This document shows, piece by piece, positions 22,434 to 28,875 of a stretch of DNA of 28,875 nucleotides. Below the pieces are notes generated by a model that did not search any database, had not been told where the DNA came from, and saw nothing but the letters and a program-made list of their open reading frames with translations. Numbering within the stretch: position 1 is the stretch's first letter; every line of letters begins with the position of its first letter. Origin of the DNA: Fen-1077 sp050014355. Its GTDB lineage: Bacteria > Chloroflexota > Dehalococcoidia > Dehalococcoidales > RBG-16-60-22. The position numbers and the translations under genes are program-made. The stretch spans positions 1 to 28,875 of the forward strand of contig JBEKDL010000015.1 in NCBI GenBank assembly GCA_050014355.1, given 5' to 3'.

Positions 22434-22462
22434 ATCATAGTCCAAACCGTTCATTTTGTCAA
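22434..22462 (-). promoter_or_regulatory. Strong sigma-70 promoter of the toroid-protein gene
   Basis: On the minus strand there is TTGACA (22462-22457), a 17-base spacer and TATGAT (22439-22434). It is the best promoter match in the window. Confidence 0.75.
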
Positions 22463-22521
22463 TGAAACAATTATGAAAGATCACGAGTGAGGAGGTTCAG
22501 TTGACCAACGGAGGCGCCGCT

Positions 22522-23259
22522 TTACGACGATTTATTTGTGGCTGTCAGCTGGCTGCCGAGCCTGGCCTCGAGCTCGAGTCCTTCCGGCAGCGTCAGGTCA
22601 AGTCCTTGCGTTACCGCCCGCTTGATACAGCTAACCGCCAGGGGATTATGCGATTTGATTTTTTTGGCCATTTCTTCCGCCTCCGGGAGCAGGTCGGCGC
22701 AGGCGACTACCCGGTTGACCAGCTTCATTTTCAATGCCTCCGCCGCCGTAAGCCAGCGGCCGCTTAAAAGCATATCGAGTGCGGCTGCTCCGCCTATCAC
22801 CCTGGGGAGAGTCTGGCTGCCGCCCGCCGCCGGGATAATGCCCAGCCCCGGCTCCGGCAGGCCGAAACGGGCGTCGTCGGAAGCCAGGCGGATATCGCAG
22901 CAGAGGGCCATTTCCAGTCCCGAGCCAAGCACGAAGCCGTGCACGGCGGCGATAAACGGTTTTTCGATGCTTAAGAATAGCCCCCATACATCCCTTTCGA
23001 AGCGCGCCTGCCGGGCGATGACAGGCGAAGGGGCGGTCAAAAATTCCGTGAGGTCGGCGCCGGCGCAGAAGGCTTTCTCTCCCGCCCCTTTCAGTATAAC
23101 GACCCGTACCTCCGGGTCGTCTTTAATCGCGCCGAGCGCTTCATAAAGCTCGTCCCGCATCTTGATATTGTAAGCGTTAAGGACATGGGGGCGATTCAGG
23201 GTAATCTGCGCCGTGCCATCCTGCTTTTCATATCGTATAGTTTCAAAACCGGCCATCAT
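22522..23259 (-). CDS. Enoyl-CoA hydratase/crotonase, both catalytic Glu present
   Basis: A 245-residue crotonase fold enzyme. Both glutamates of the hydratase site are in place: E116 in GSGLEMALCCDIRLAS and E136 in FGLPEPGLGIIPAAGG. The oxyanion-hole peptides are FCAGADL near residues 64-70 and the AVHGFVLGSGLE region. It adds water to trans-2-enoyl-CoA. The start overlaps the preceding small membrane-protein stop (TAATG), so translation is coupled. The gene is last of a three-gene group with another crotonase. Two Met codons open the frame, and the first is used here. Confidence 0.9.
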   Translation of the reverse strand: MMAGFETIRYEKQDGTAQITLNRPHVLNAYNIKMRDELYEALGAIKDDPEVRVVILKGAGEKAFCAGADLTEFLTAPSPVIARQARFERDVWGLFLSIEKPFIAAVHGFVLGSGLEMALCCDIRLASDDARFGLPEPGLGIIPAAGGSQTLPRVIGGAAALDMLLSGRWLTAAEALKMKLVNRVVACADLLPEAEEMAKKIKSHNPLAVSCIKRAVTQGLDLTLPEGLELEARLGSQLTATNKSS

Positions 23260-23540
23260 TACCCTTTACCCCATCTCCCGAGATATTTACCCAGGACCAG
23301 CCCGATGGCAAGACTAACGAAACACGCCTCCACCGCCTCGTGATGCCAGAAATCCAGCCATCTGAACCAAAAACCATTGTCTAACCTCTGGTGAAACAGT
23401 AACAGGACAGCTATAAATACTGATAGGACGGCTAGAATTTCAGGCAGGTGACTTCTTATGGCGGCTCTTCTGGCAAACGCTAATACGATAACTACCCCGA
23501 TGGCCAAACCCGCTAAAAATTCAATCAGGCTAATTTTCAC
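23259..23540 (-). CDS. Small membrane protein of unknown function
   Basis: A 93-residue protein with a GTG start and GGAG 6 bases upstream. Three hydrophobic segments lie at about residues 5-23, 33-49 and 73-87, with a WLDFWHHEAVEAC loop between the last two. Arg/Lys clusters sit at the N-terminus of segment two and at the C-terminal end. It lies between two crotonase genes on the same strand and its stop overlaps the ATG of the next gene, so it is co-translated with that enzyme. No family is recognised. Confidence 0.75.
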   Translation of the reverse strand: MKISLIEFLAGLAIGVVIVLAFARRAAIRSHLPEILAVLSVFIAVLLLFHQRLDNGFWFRWLDFWHHEAVEACFVSLAIGLVLGKYLGRWGKG

Positions 23541-23604
23541 GGCTTCTCCTTTGTTATATCAGTGGGAACAGGTTGAAACGGAATCATTTCAAGTTTACGG
23601 CGCT

Positions 23605-24345
23605 TTATTTCCCCCTGTATTCCGGCTTTCTCTTTTCCAGGTAAGACCTGATGCCCTCGGTGCGGTCGGCAGTGGTGTGCAGTAAAAAGTAAAGGTCGGC
23701 CTCCAGGCGCAAACCTTGTTCCAGCGTCAGGTCCAAGCCTTTATTGATGGCCTCTTTAAGATATCTCAAAGCGATTGGCCCTTTAGCGCCGATGGTCTCC
23801 GCCAGCTTTTGGACTTCTCCATCCAGCGCTTCAGGTTCGCAGACCCGGCTTACCAGACCTATTTCCAGGGCTTCCCGCGCACTGATTATTTCCGCGGTCA
23901 TTGACAGTTCCAGCGCTTTACCCTTGCCGATAAGGCGGGGCAGCCGCTGGGTGCCGCCGTCTGCGGGCATCTGCCCGGTGGCCGCCTGGAGCAGGCCGAA
24001 GTGCGCTTTAGCCGAAGCAAGCCTGATATCACAGCTTAAGGCCATCTCCAGTCCTTCGCCCAGGGCATCGCCGTTAAGCGCGGCAATGACTGGCCGGTCG
24101 ATAGCGGCGATGCTTTCCGCAGGATGGTACTGGCCTTCTTCCCTGATATCCCCGCCGGCACAAAAAGCGCTGCCGCGGCCGGTTATTGTGACTGCGTAAA
24201 TATCATCGTCCTGGTTGACTGACCGGCAGACCTCCTCAATCTCCTGCGCCATGGTGGGGTTCACCGCATTGCCCGTTCTGGGGCGGTTCAGCGTGATACT
24301 TGCGATGTGGCCCTGCTTACTGAAAATAATCGTTCGGTACGGCAT
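23605..24345 (-). CDS. Crotonase-family enzyme lacking the second hydratase Glu
   Basis: A 246-residue crotonase homologue from the ATG at 24345 (CAGGAG lies 7 bases upstream; the longer frame to 24396 starts before the inferred promoter start). E100 in GEGLEMALSCD aligns with the first catalytic Glu. The second is Gln (Q120 in FGLLQAATGQMPADGG), and an Asp follows at 129. The segment between the oxyanion loop and the central helix is also about a dozen residues shorter than in its neighbour. Such changes occur in isomerases and hydrolases of the superfamily, so classic hydration is doubtful. It heads the group containing a small membrane protein and a second crotonase. Confidence 0.87.
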   Translation of the reverse strand: MPYRTIIFSKQGHIASITLNRPRTGNAVNPTMAQEIEEVCRSVNQDDDIYAVTITGRGSAFCAGGDIREEGQYHPAESIAAIDRPVIAALNGDALGEGLEMALSCDIRLASAKAHFGLLQAATGQMPADGGTQRLPRLIGKGKALELSMTAEIISAREALEIGLVSRVCEPEALDGEVQKLAETIGAKGPIALRYLKEAINKGLDLTLEQGLRLEADLYFLLHTTADRTEGIRSYLEKRKPEYRGK

Positions 24346-24376
24346 TGGATTCTCCTGCGGGAAAACAGTCTGTTTA

Positions 24377-24406
24377 ATCTTAAATCCGCCATCCATACAG
24401 CGTCAA
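24377..24406 (-). promoter_or_regulatory. Promoter of the crotonase group
   Basis: On the minus strand there is TTGACG (24406-24401), 18 bases and TAAGAT (24382-24377). It implies a start near 24370, supporting the downstream ATG at 24345. Confidence 0.45.
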
Positions 24407-24565
24407 GCTCGCAACACGTAAATTGGTTGAAAGCTGTCTTCTAGTACCCGGATTATGACATTATAAGTAGTTAGTGTATCATAGAATTAATAGAATAAAT
24501 ATTTAGTACCATGTCCTGTTATTAGCAATAAATTAAAGAACGTTAATACCGCAGGATTGTCACAC

Positions 24566-24595
24566 TTGAAACAAAAAACCGTATGCTACTATACT
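24566..24595 (+). promoter_or_regulatory. Promoter of the PAS/GAF histidine kinase gene
   Basis: TTGAAA (24566-24571), an 18-base spacer and TATACT (24590-24595). The start near 24602 gives a leader of about 50 bases to the ATG at 24654. Confidence 0.55.
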
Positions 24596-24653
24596 AAGGT
24601 GCTAATCTCATTAGGTGACTAACCTTCTCCGTAATATCCGGTCAGGAAGTGAT

Positions 24654-27600
24654 ATGGAAAACAAATCAGGGCCCTGCCGTGGTGGTAAAAAGGGTACACC
24701 GGGCGCCGGTAAAATCCCGCGGGAAGGCCGTCCGGCACCGCCAGAACGCACCTCGTTCCCGCACTATAACCCCAATCCCGTTGTCGAGCTGGATACCTCC
24801 GGTAAAGTCCGGTATGTCAATCCCGCCGCTAAAAAGCTTTTCCCCGGCCTGTTGCGAGGAGGCAAAAAACACCCTTTCCTAGCAGGATGGGACAAGGTGA
24901 TTGAAGGTATCTCACCCTCTAGACCGCACGTGCTCGAGCGGGAAATCGCCATGAACCGGCTCTGGTACCGTCAGACGGTTAACTATGTGCCGGCTCTAGG
25001 AGTCTTCCGGGTCTACGCCGCGGACATCACCGAGCGTAAATTGGCCGAGGCCAAACTCCTTCGTGCTTACGGCGACCTGGAAGCCCGTGTCAGGGAACGT
25101 ACCCGGGAGCTTGGCCAGGCCAATAAAGCCCTGTTAAAAGAGGTCGATATACGTACACTGGCGGAGGCGACCGTCAAGGCCGAACAGCGGCAGTTCAACG
25201 ATGTCTTGGAGGCGCTGCCGTGTTACCTGGTGCTTTTGGCCCCGGACTACCACGTGCCCTATGCCAATAAGTTCTTCCGCGAGCGTTTCGGAGAGTCTCA
25301 CGGCCGGCGCTGCTTCGAATACCTTTTTAATCGTACCGAACCCTGCGAGGTCTGCGAAACATATAAAGTCTTGAAAAAAATGAAACCACTCGAATGGGAG
25401 TGGACCGGCCCGGACAGCCACAACTACTATATTTACGATTTCCCATTTAAAGCTATCGGCGGCTCAACCCTCATCATGGAGGTTGGCATCGATGTCACCC
25501 TGCAAAAGCAGGCCCTCGTTGAGCTGCAAAAGGCGCATGACGAACTGGAGATGCGCGTCCAGGAACGGACGGGGGAGCTAAAAGAGGTCAACCGACTGCT
25601 GCGGCTTAAAATGGTCGAACATCGGGATGCGGAGGAAAGAGAAAAGCTGGTAGCCGAAGAATGGCAGACGACCTTCGATTCCATCACCGATTTGGTCTCG
25701 ATTCAGGATAAGGACTGCCGGCTTGTCAGGGTAAACAAGGCCTACGCCGATGCCGTCGGCGTGAGCCAGGAAGAGCTGCACCATAAAAAATGTTTCTCGG
25801 TGGTGCACCATACCGATTGCCCCGTGACAAATTGTCCCCATATCGAGACCATGAAAACAAAAAAATCGGTCACCTGTGAGTTGTACGAACCGAGACTCGG
25901 GCTTTATCTCCAGGTCACTACCTCCCCTGTTTTCGACGCGGCCGGCGAACTCACCGGTTCGGTGCATATCGCCAAGGATATTACCGAGCGCAAGCAGGAC
26001 GAACAGGAGATGCTTCACCTCAACCGGCAACTGCGGGCCATCAGCGATTGCAACCAGGCTATCGTCCGCGCGAACGACGAACAGGCACTCCTTATGGATG
26101 TTTGCCGCATCATGTGCGAGGTAGTGGGCTACCGTATGGCCTGGGTCGGCGCGGTGGAACATGACGACGCAAAGTCGGTACGGCCGGTCGCCTCGTATGG
26201 CGATGATAGCGGATATCTCGCCAAGGCCAATATTACCTGGGCGGACACGGAACTCGGGCGCGGCCCCACCGGTACTGCCGCTCGAACGGGTAAGACTGAC
26301 TTCTGCCAGGATTTTATCACCGAACCTAAAGCTGCTCCGTGGCGGGAAGCGGCGCTCTCACGGGGTTACCGTTCCAGCATCGCCATACCGCTGTCTGACA
26401 CTGCGGGCAACATTTTCGCGGTATTCTCTTTATACGCTGGCCAGCCTAACGGCTTCACCACGGCTGAAATCGAGCTCCTGGAGGAGCTCTCCGGAGACCT
26501 CGCTTTCGGCATCAGCGTATTTCGCGAGAAGGTGAAACGCCGTCAGGCCGAAGACACTCTGCGCGAAACGCGCGACTACCTGGATAACCTGTTCAACTAC
26601 GCCAATGCCCCCATCATCGTCTGGGACCCGGAGTTTCGCATAACCCAATTCAATCACGCTTTTGAGCGCCTGACCGGGCGCGCCGCTGCCGCTGTTCTGG
26701 GCAAGAAACTGGATATCTTGTTCCCGGATGATAGTCGGGAAAAGTCGATGAAACATATTCGTGAAGCCACTACCGGAGAAAGATGGGAGGTGGTGGAAAT
26801 CCCCATAATCCATAAAGACGGGACGGTGCGTATCCTGCTGTGGAACTCGGCCAACCTCTATACCCCGGACGGCGAGACCGTGGTCGCTACGATTGCCCAG
26901 GGCCAGGACATCACCGAGCGCCGACAGGTTGAGGAAGCGATACACTTTGAACGGGACAGGATGATTGGTATTCTTAACTCGATGCCGGACGGGGTCGCCA
27001 TCATGAACCGGGATTACGGCCTAGTATACACAAATCCGTCGATGCGAGCTCAATTCGGCGATGTCGCCGGACGGAAATGTTACCAGTACTTTCACGGTCT
27101 CAACGACGTCTGCGGGGCGTGTACCAATGACGAAGTTTTCCGCGGCAAGGCCGTGAAACGGGAAATACAGGTGACAAGGACCGGCAAGACCTATGAGATT
27201 ACGGATGCGCCACTGCAAAATGCTGACGGCAGTGTTTCCAAACTGACGATATTCCACGACCTTACCGAGCGTAAAAAGGTTGAGCAGATGAAAGACGAGT
27301 TCATCGGCCTGGTCTCCCACGAGCTCCGCACGCCGCTGACGGTGATAACCGGCTCCCTGCGGACGGCCTTGTCCGAGGGAGTGCCTGCCGAGGAAGCAAA
27401 CGAGCTCATCAAGAACGCTACCGAGGGCGCCGACCAGCTGGCCGCTATCCTGGAGAACATGCTGGAGCTTTCGAGGTACCAGGCCGGACACCTTAAACTG
27501 CGTATGGAGCCGGTGAGCATTTCCGGCACCGCCCGCAGCATCATTAATAAATTAAAAGGGCAGGGCGTGAGCCACCAGTTTTCTGTTGATATTCCGGGCG

Positions 27601-27965
27601 ACCTTCCCCCGTTGGAGGCCGACCCTGTGCGGGTGGAAAGAATCGTTTATAACCTTGTAGAAAACGCCACCAAATATTCGCCCCCCGGCAGCCAGATAAA
27701 CGTTTCCGCCCGGGTGGAAGGGGATTTCATCGTTACCGCGGTCACTGACCATGGCCCGGGTATCTCTCCGGGAGACCAGGCAAAATTATTCGAGCTATTT
27801 CAGCAGCTGGAAACATCCCGTCGCCCGACCACGGGGGCCGGGCTCGGCCTGGTGGTATGTAAAAGACTGGTGGAAGCGCAAGGGGGATGGATTAAGGTGG
27901 ATTCAGCGCCGGGGAAAGGCTCGACATTCTCTTTCGCACTCCCGAAAAGCGCAGCGCCGCTATAA
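24654..27965 (+). CDS. Multi-PAS/GAF sensor histidine kinase
   Basis: A 1103-residue cytoplasmic sensor. The order is PAS1 (about 32-128), a coiled coil with an ERTREL repeat, PAS2 (179-283), a second coiled coil, PAS3 (337-445), GAF (465-625), PAS4 (640-755), PAS5 (765-876), then HisKA with H889 in VSHELRTP and an HATPase domain (N1004 in NLVENATKYSPP, HGPGIS, GLGLVVCKRL). No membrane segment is evident. PAS2 and PAS5 share a Cys-x10-Cys-x2-Cys pattern (220/231/234 and 809/820/823), and PAS3 has 380/389/394. The ATG at 24654 is chosen because AGGAAG lies 4 bases upstream; a GTG at 24615 opens a longer frame. It is convergent with a receiver-only gene that may be its partner. Confidence 0.93.
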   Translation: MENKSGPCRGGKKGTPGAGKIPREGRPAPPERTSFPHYNPNPVVELDTSGKVRYVNPAAKKLFPGLLRGGKKHPFLAGWDKVIEGISPSRPHVLEREIAMNRLWYRQTVNYVPALGVFRVYAADITERKLAEAKLLRAYGDLEARVRERTRELGQANKALLKEVDIRTLAEATVKAEQRQFNDVLEALPCYLVLLAPDYHVPYANKFFRERFGESHGRRCFEYLFNRTEPCEVCETYKVLKKMKPLEWEWTGPDSHNYYIYDFPFKAIGGSTLIMEVGIDVTLQKQALVELQKAHDELEMRVQERTGELKEVNRLLRLKMVEHRDAEEREKLVAEEWQTTFDSITDLVSIQDKDCRLVRVNKAYADAVGVSQEELHHKKCFSVVHHTDCPVTNCPHIETMKTKKSVTCELYEPRLGLYLQVTTSPVFDAAGELTGSVHIAKDITERKQDEQEMLHLNRQLRAISDCNQAIVRANDEQALLMDVCRIMCEVVGYRMAWVGAVEHDDAKSVRPVASYGDDSGYLAKANITWADTELGRGPTGTAARTGKTDFCQDFITEPKAAPWREAALSRGYRSSIAIPLSDTAGNIFAVFSLYAGQPNGFTTAEIELLEELSGDLAFGISVFREKVKRRQAEDTLRETRDYLDNLFNYANAPIIVWDPEFRITQFNHAFERLTGRAAAAVLGKKLDILFPDDSREKSMKHIREATTGERWEVVEIPIIHKDGTVRILLWNSANLYTPDGETVVATIAQGQDITERRQVEEAIHFERDRMIGILNSMPDGVAIMNRDYGLVYTNPSMRAQFGDVAGRKCYQYFHGLNDVCGACTNDEVFRGKAVKREIQVTRTGKTYEITDAPLQNADGSVSKLTIFHDLTERKKVEQMKDEFIGLVSHELRTPLTVITGSLRTALSEGVPAEEANELIKNATEGADQLAAILENMLELSRYQAGHLKLRMEPVSISGTARSIINKLKGQGVSHQFSVDIPGDLPPLEADPVRVERIVYNLVENATKYSPPGSQINVSARVEGDFIVTAVTDHGPGISPGDQAKLFELFQQLETSRRPTTGAGLGLVVCKRLVEAQGGWIKVDSAPGKGSTFSFALPKSAAPL

Positions 27966-27988
27966 TCTGACGGCGGCAGCCTGAAATT

Positions 27989-28360
27989 TCAGCGGTCTAT
28001 CAGCGCCTGTATCCTTTTTATCATCTCGTCGGGCTGAAACGGCTTGGCTAAAAAATCGTTGGCGCCCAGCTGTATGGCATCATTGTAATTTGAGGCGCTG
28101 GCGCTGAAGGTGATAACCGGCAGTTGGGAAAAACAGCGTAGTTGCCGGAGCACCTCAAAGCCGTCCATTCCGGGCATGATGATGTCAAGCAGCATAATAT
28201 CAGGCTTGGCCGATTTAACCTGCTCCAGGGCTTCCTCACCGGAACAGACGGTGATGACGTCATATCCGCGGAGTCTTAAATCGATGGCAATGAATTTCAG
28301 CACCTTCGGGTGGTCATCCACCACGAGAACGCGCCGTTTTTCCGGATTATTGTCTATCAA
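27989..28360 (-). CDS. Single-domain response regulator (CheY-like receiver)
   Basis: A 123-residue receiver with acidic pair D15/D16, phospho-acceptor D59 (IMLLDIIMPGMDG), Ser86 (PVITFSA) and K106 (AKPF). No output domain follows, so it signals by protein contact or feeds a phosphorelay. It starts at a TTG (28360) with a weak GGGAT site; no ATG is in frame near the N-terminus. The stop is 23 bases from the stop of the convergent histidine kinase gene, suggesting that the two form a signalling pair, though phosphotransfer is not proven. Confidence 0.9.
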   Translation of the reverse strand: MIDNNPEKRRVLVVDDHPKVLKFIAIDLRLRGYDVITVCSGEEALEQVKSAKPDIMLLDIIMPGMDGFEVLRQLRCFSQLPVITFSASASNYNDAIQLGANDFLAKPFQPDEMIKRIQALIDR

Positions 28361-28409
28361 TTAATATCCCAACCCGCAATTTTTCAATCGCTTTAGCTAA
28401 ATTTAATTA

Positions 28410-28439
28410 ATTATAACGTTAACCCTGCAAAAAAGTCAT
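28410..28439 (-). promoter_or_regulatory. Promoter of the receiver gene
   Basis: On the minus strand there is ATGACT (28439-28434), 18 bases and TATAAT (28415-28410). The -10 is perfect and the -35 matches four of six bases. Confidence 0.45.
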
Positions 28440-28515
28440 AAATAAATGTGCTAAAATTATTGAATATATATAACATTTTTTAACACTTGACCGTTCTCGA
28501 TGAAAGGAGCTAGCT

Positions 28516-28875
28516 GTGGAGCAAGGTAAATATGGCAAATTCTTCACCAAAGAACCGTTGATGAAAGGCCCGTTCGGCCACCCCAAACCCCTCTATTTCA
28601 GCGGCGACCGCGGCGGCGATATCAACTTCGGTGTGCTATGGAACTACATCACCGCGCCTTTCCGCATGCCGGAAGGACCGCATACCCACCCTTTTAACGA
28701 GGTGTGGATGTTCCTGGGCGGCGACCAGTCCAACGTCAAGGACTTCCACGCTGAAGTGGAGGTCTACCTGGGCGAGGAGCAGGAAAAACATATCATCACC
28801 AGCATGACCGTCCTGGAAATCCCGCGCGGGCTGGTGCACTGCCCGCTAATCTTTAAAAAGATAGATAAGCCGATT
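28516..28875 (+). CDS. Cupin-domain protein, partial (3' end off window)
   Basis: The 120 visible residues form a cupin barrel start. The first metal motif is GPHTHPFNEVWMFLGG, with H56, H58 and E62 in the HxHxxxE pattern. The second contains IPRGLVHCP with H108. These residues bind a divalent metal in dioxygenases, isomerases and many non-enzymatic cupins. The GTG start has AAAGGAGC 6 bases upstream; an ATG at 28500 is out of frame. The gene continues past the right edge, so neither full length nor a second cupin copy can be judged. It is divergent from the receiver gene across 155 AT-rich bases. Confidence 0.8.
   Translation, partial: MEQGKYGKFFTKEPLMKGPFGHPKPLYFSGDRGGDINFGVLWNYITAPFRMPEGPHTHPFNEVWMFLGGDQSNVKDFHAEVEVYLGEEQEKHIITSMTVLEIPRGLVHCPLIFKKIDKPI

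Noticed and set aside
22501..22767. TTG-started 88-codon frame on the plus strand with a good AGGAGG site 5 bases upstream
   Set aside because: Most of it is antisense to the 3' end of the crotonase gene, with no family features. The ribosome-like site alone is not enough.
27981..27992. Perfect 12-bp palindrome CTGAAATTTCAG between the convergent kinase and receiver genes
   Set aside because: No loop space for a hairpin terminator and no T tract.

Overview
The window reads as a chromosomal segment of an anaerobic bacterium, most likely a Chloroflexota lineage such as Dehalococcoidia. This is inferred from the gene mix: acyl-CoA dehydrogenase, a MeaB GTPase, crotonases, a DUF362 ferredoxin-type protein, SnoaL-like proteins, a thiolase/DUF35 pair and receptor-rich PAS kinases. 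No rRNA or tRNA is present to prove it. Coding density is high. No CRISPR array, transposase or prophage gene was seen.

Layout. (1) 1-2104, minus strand: a three-gene operon of a polyprenol/phytol-kinase-like membrane protein, a UbiA prenyltransferase and a membrane-anchored methyltransferase (cut by the window edge), which looks like an isoprenoid-lipid or quinone-type pathway. (2) 2362-4049, plus: glgC and a small DUF5752-like protein. (3) 4177-7444: a TauE/SafE permease divergent from a 753-residue zinc-ribbon protein. That protein carries fourteen complete Ala/Glu-rich repeats of 37, 39 or 29 residues and is the most unusual gene here. (4) 7504-12397, plus: a MarR regulator under a palindrome-rich promoter, then a heterodimeric ABC exporter of the TM287/288 kind. 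(5) 12442-13323, minus: an aldo/keto reductase. (6) 13497-18465, plus: two paralogous SnoaL-like proteins, a DUF362 protein with two [4Fe-4S] motifs, an SCP2-type thiolase, its DUF35 partner and a tyrosine phosphatase. (7) 18478-18897: a GIY-YIG nuclease gene enclosed by long inverted repeats, apparently a small mobile or REP-like element. (8) 18901-21010, minus: meaB and an acyl-CoA dehydrogenase in overlapping frames. (9) 21107-22462, minus: a secreted alpha/alpha-toroid protein with a His-rich tail, a long structured leader and a strong terminator. (10) 22522-24406, minus: two crotonases separated by a small membrane protein. (11) 24566-28360: a multi-PAS/GAF histidine kinase convergent with a stand-alone receiver protein. 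(12) 28516 to the end: a cupin protein, cut by the edge.

The common metabolic theme is acyl-CoA chemistry: thiolase/DUF35, acyl-CoA dehydrogenase, MeaB for a B12-dependent mutase not seen here, and two crotonases. The regulatory theme is small-molecule sensing through MarR and the cysteine-bearing PAS domains. Several starts were moved from the longest open frame to an internal codon because a Shine-Dalgarno site or a promoter position decides the start. All promoter calls are by eye against the sigma-70 consensus.
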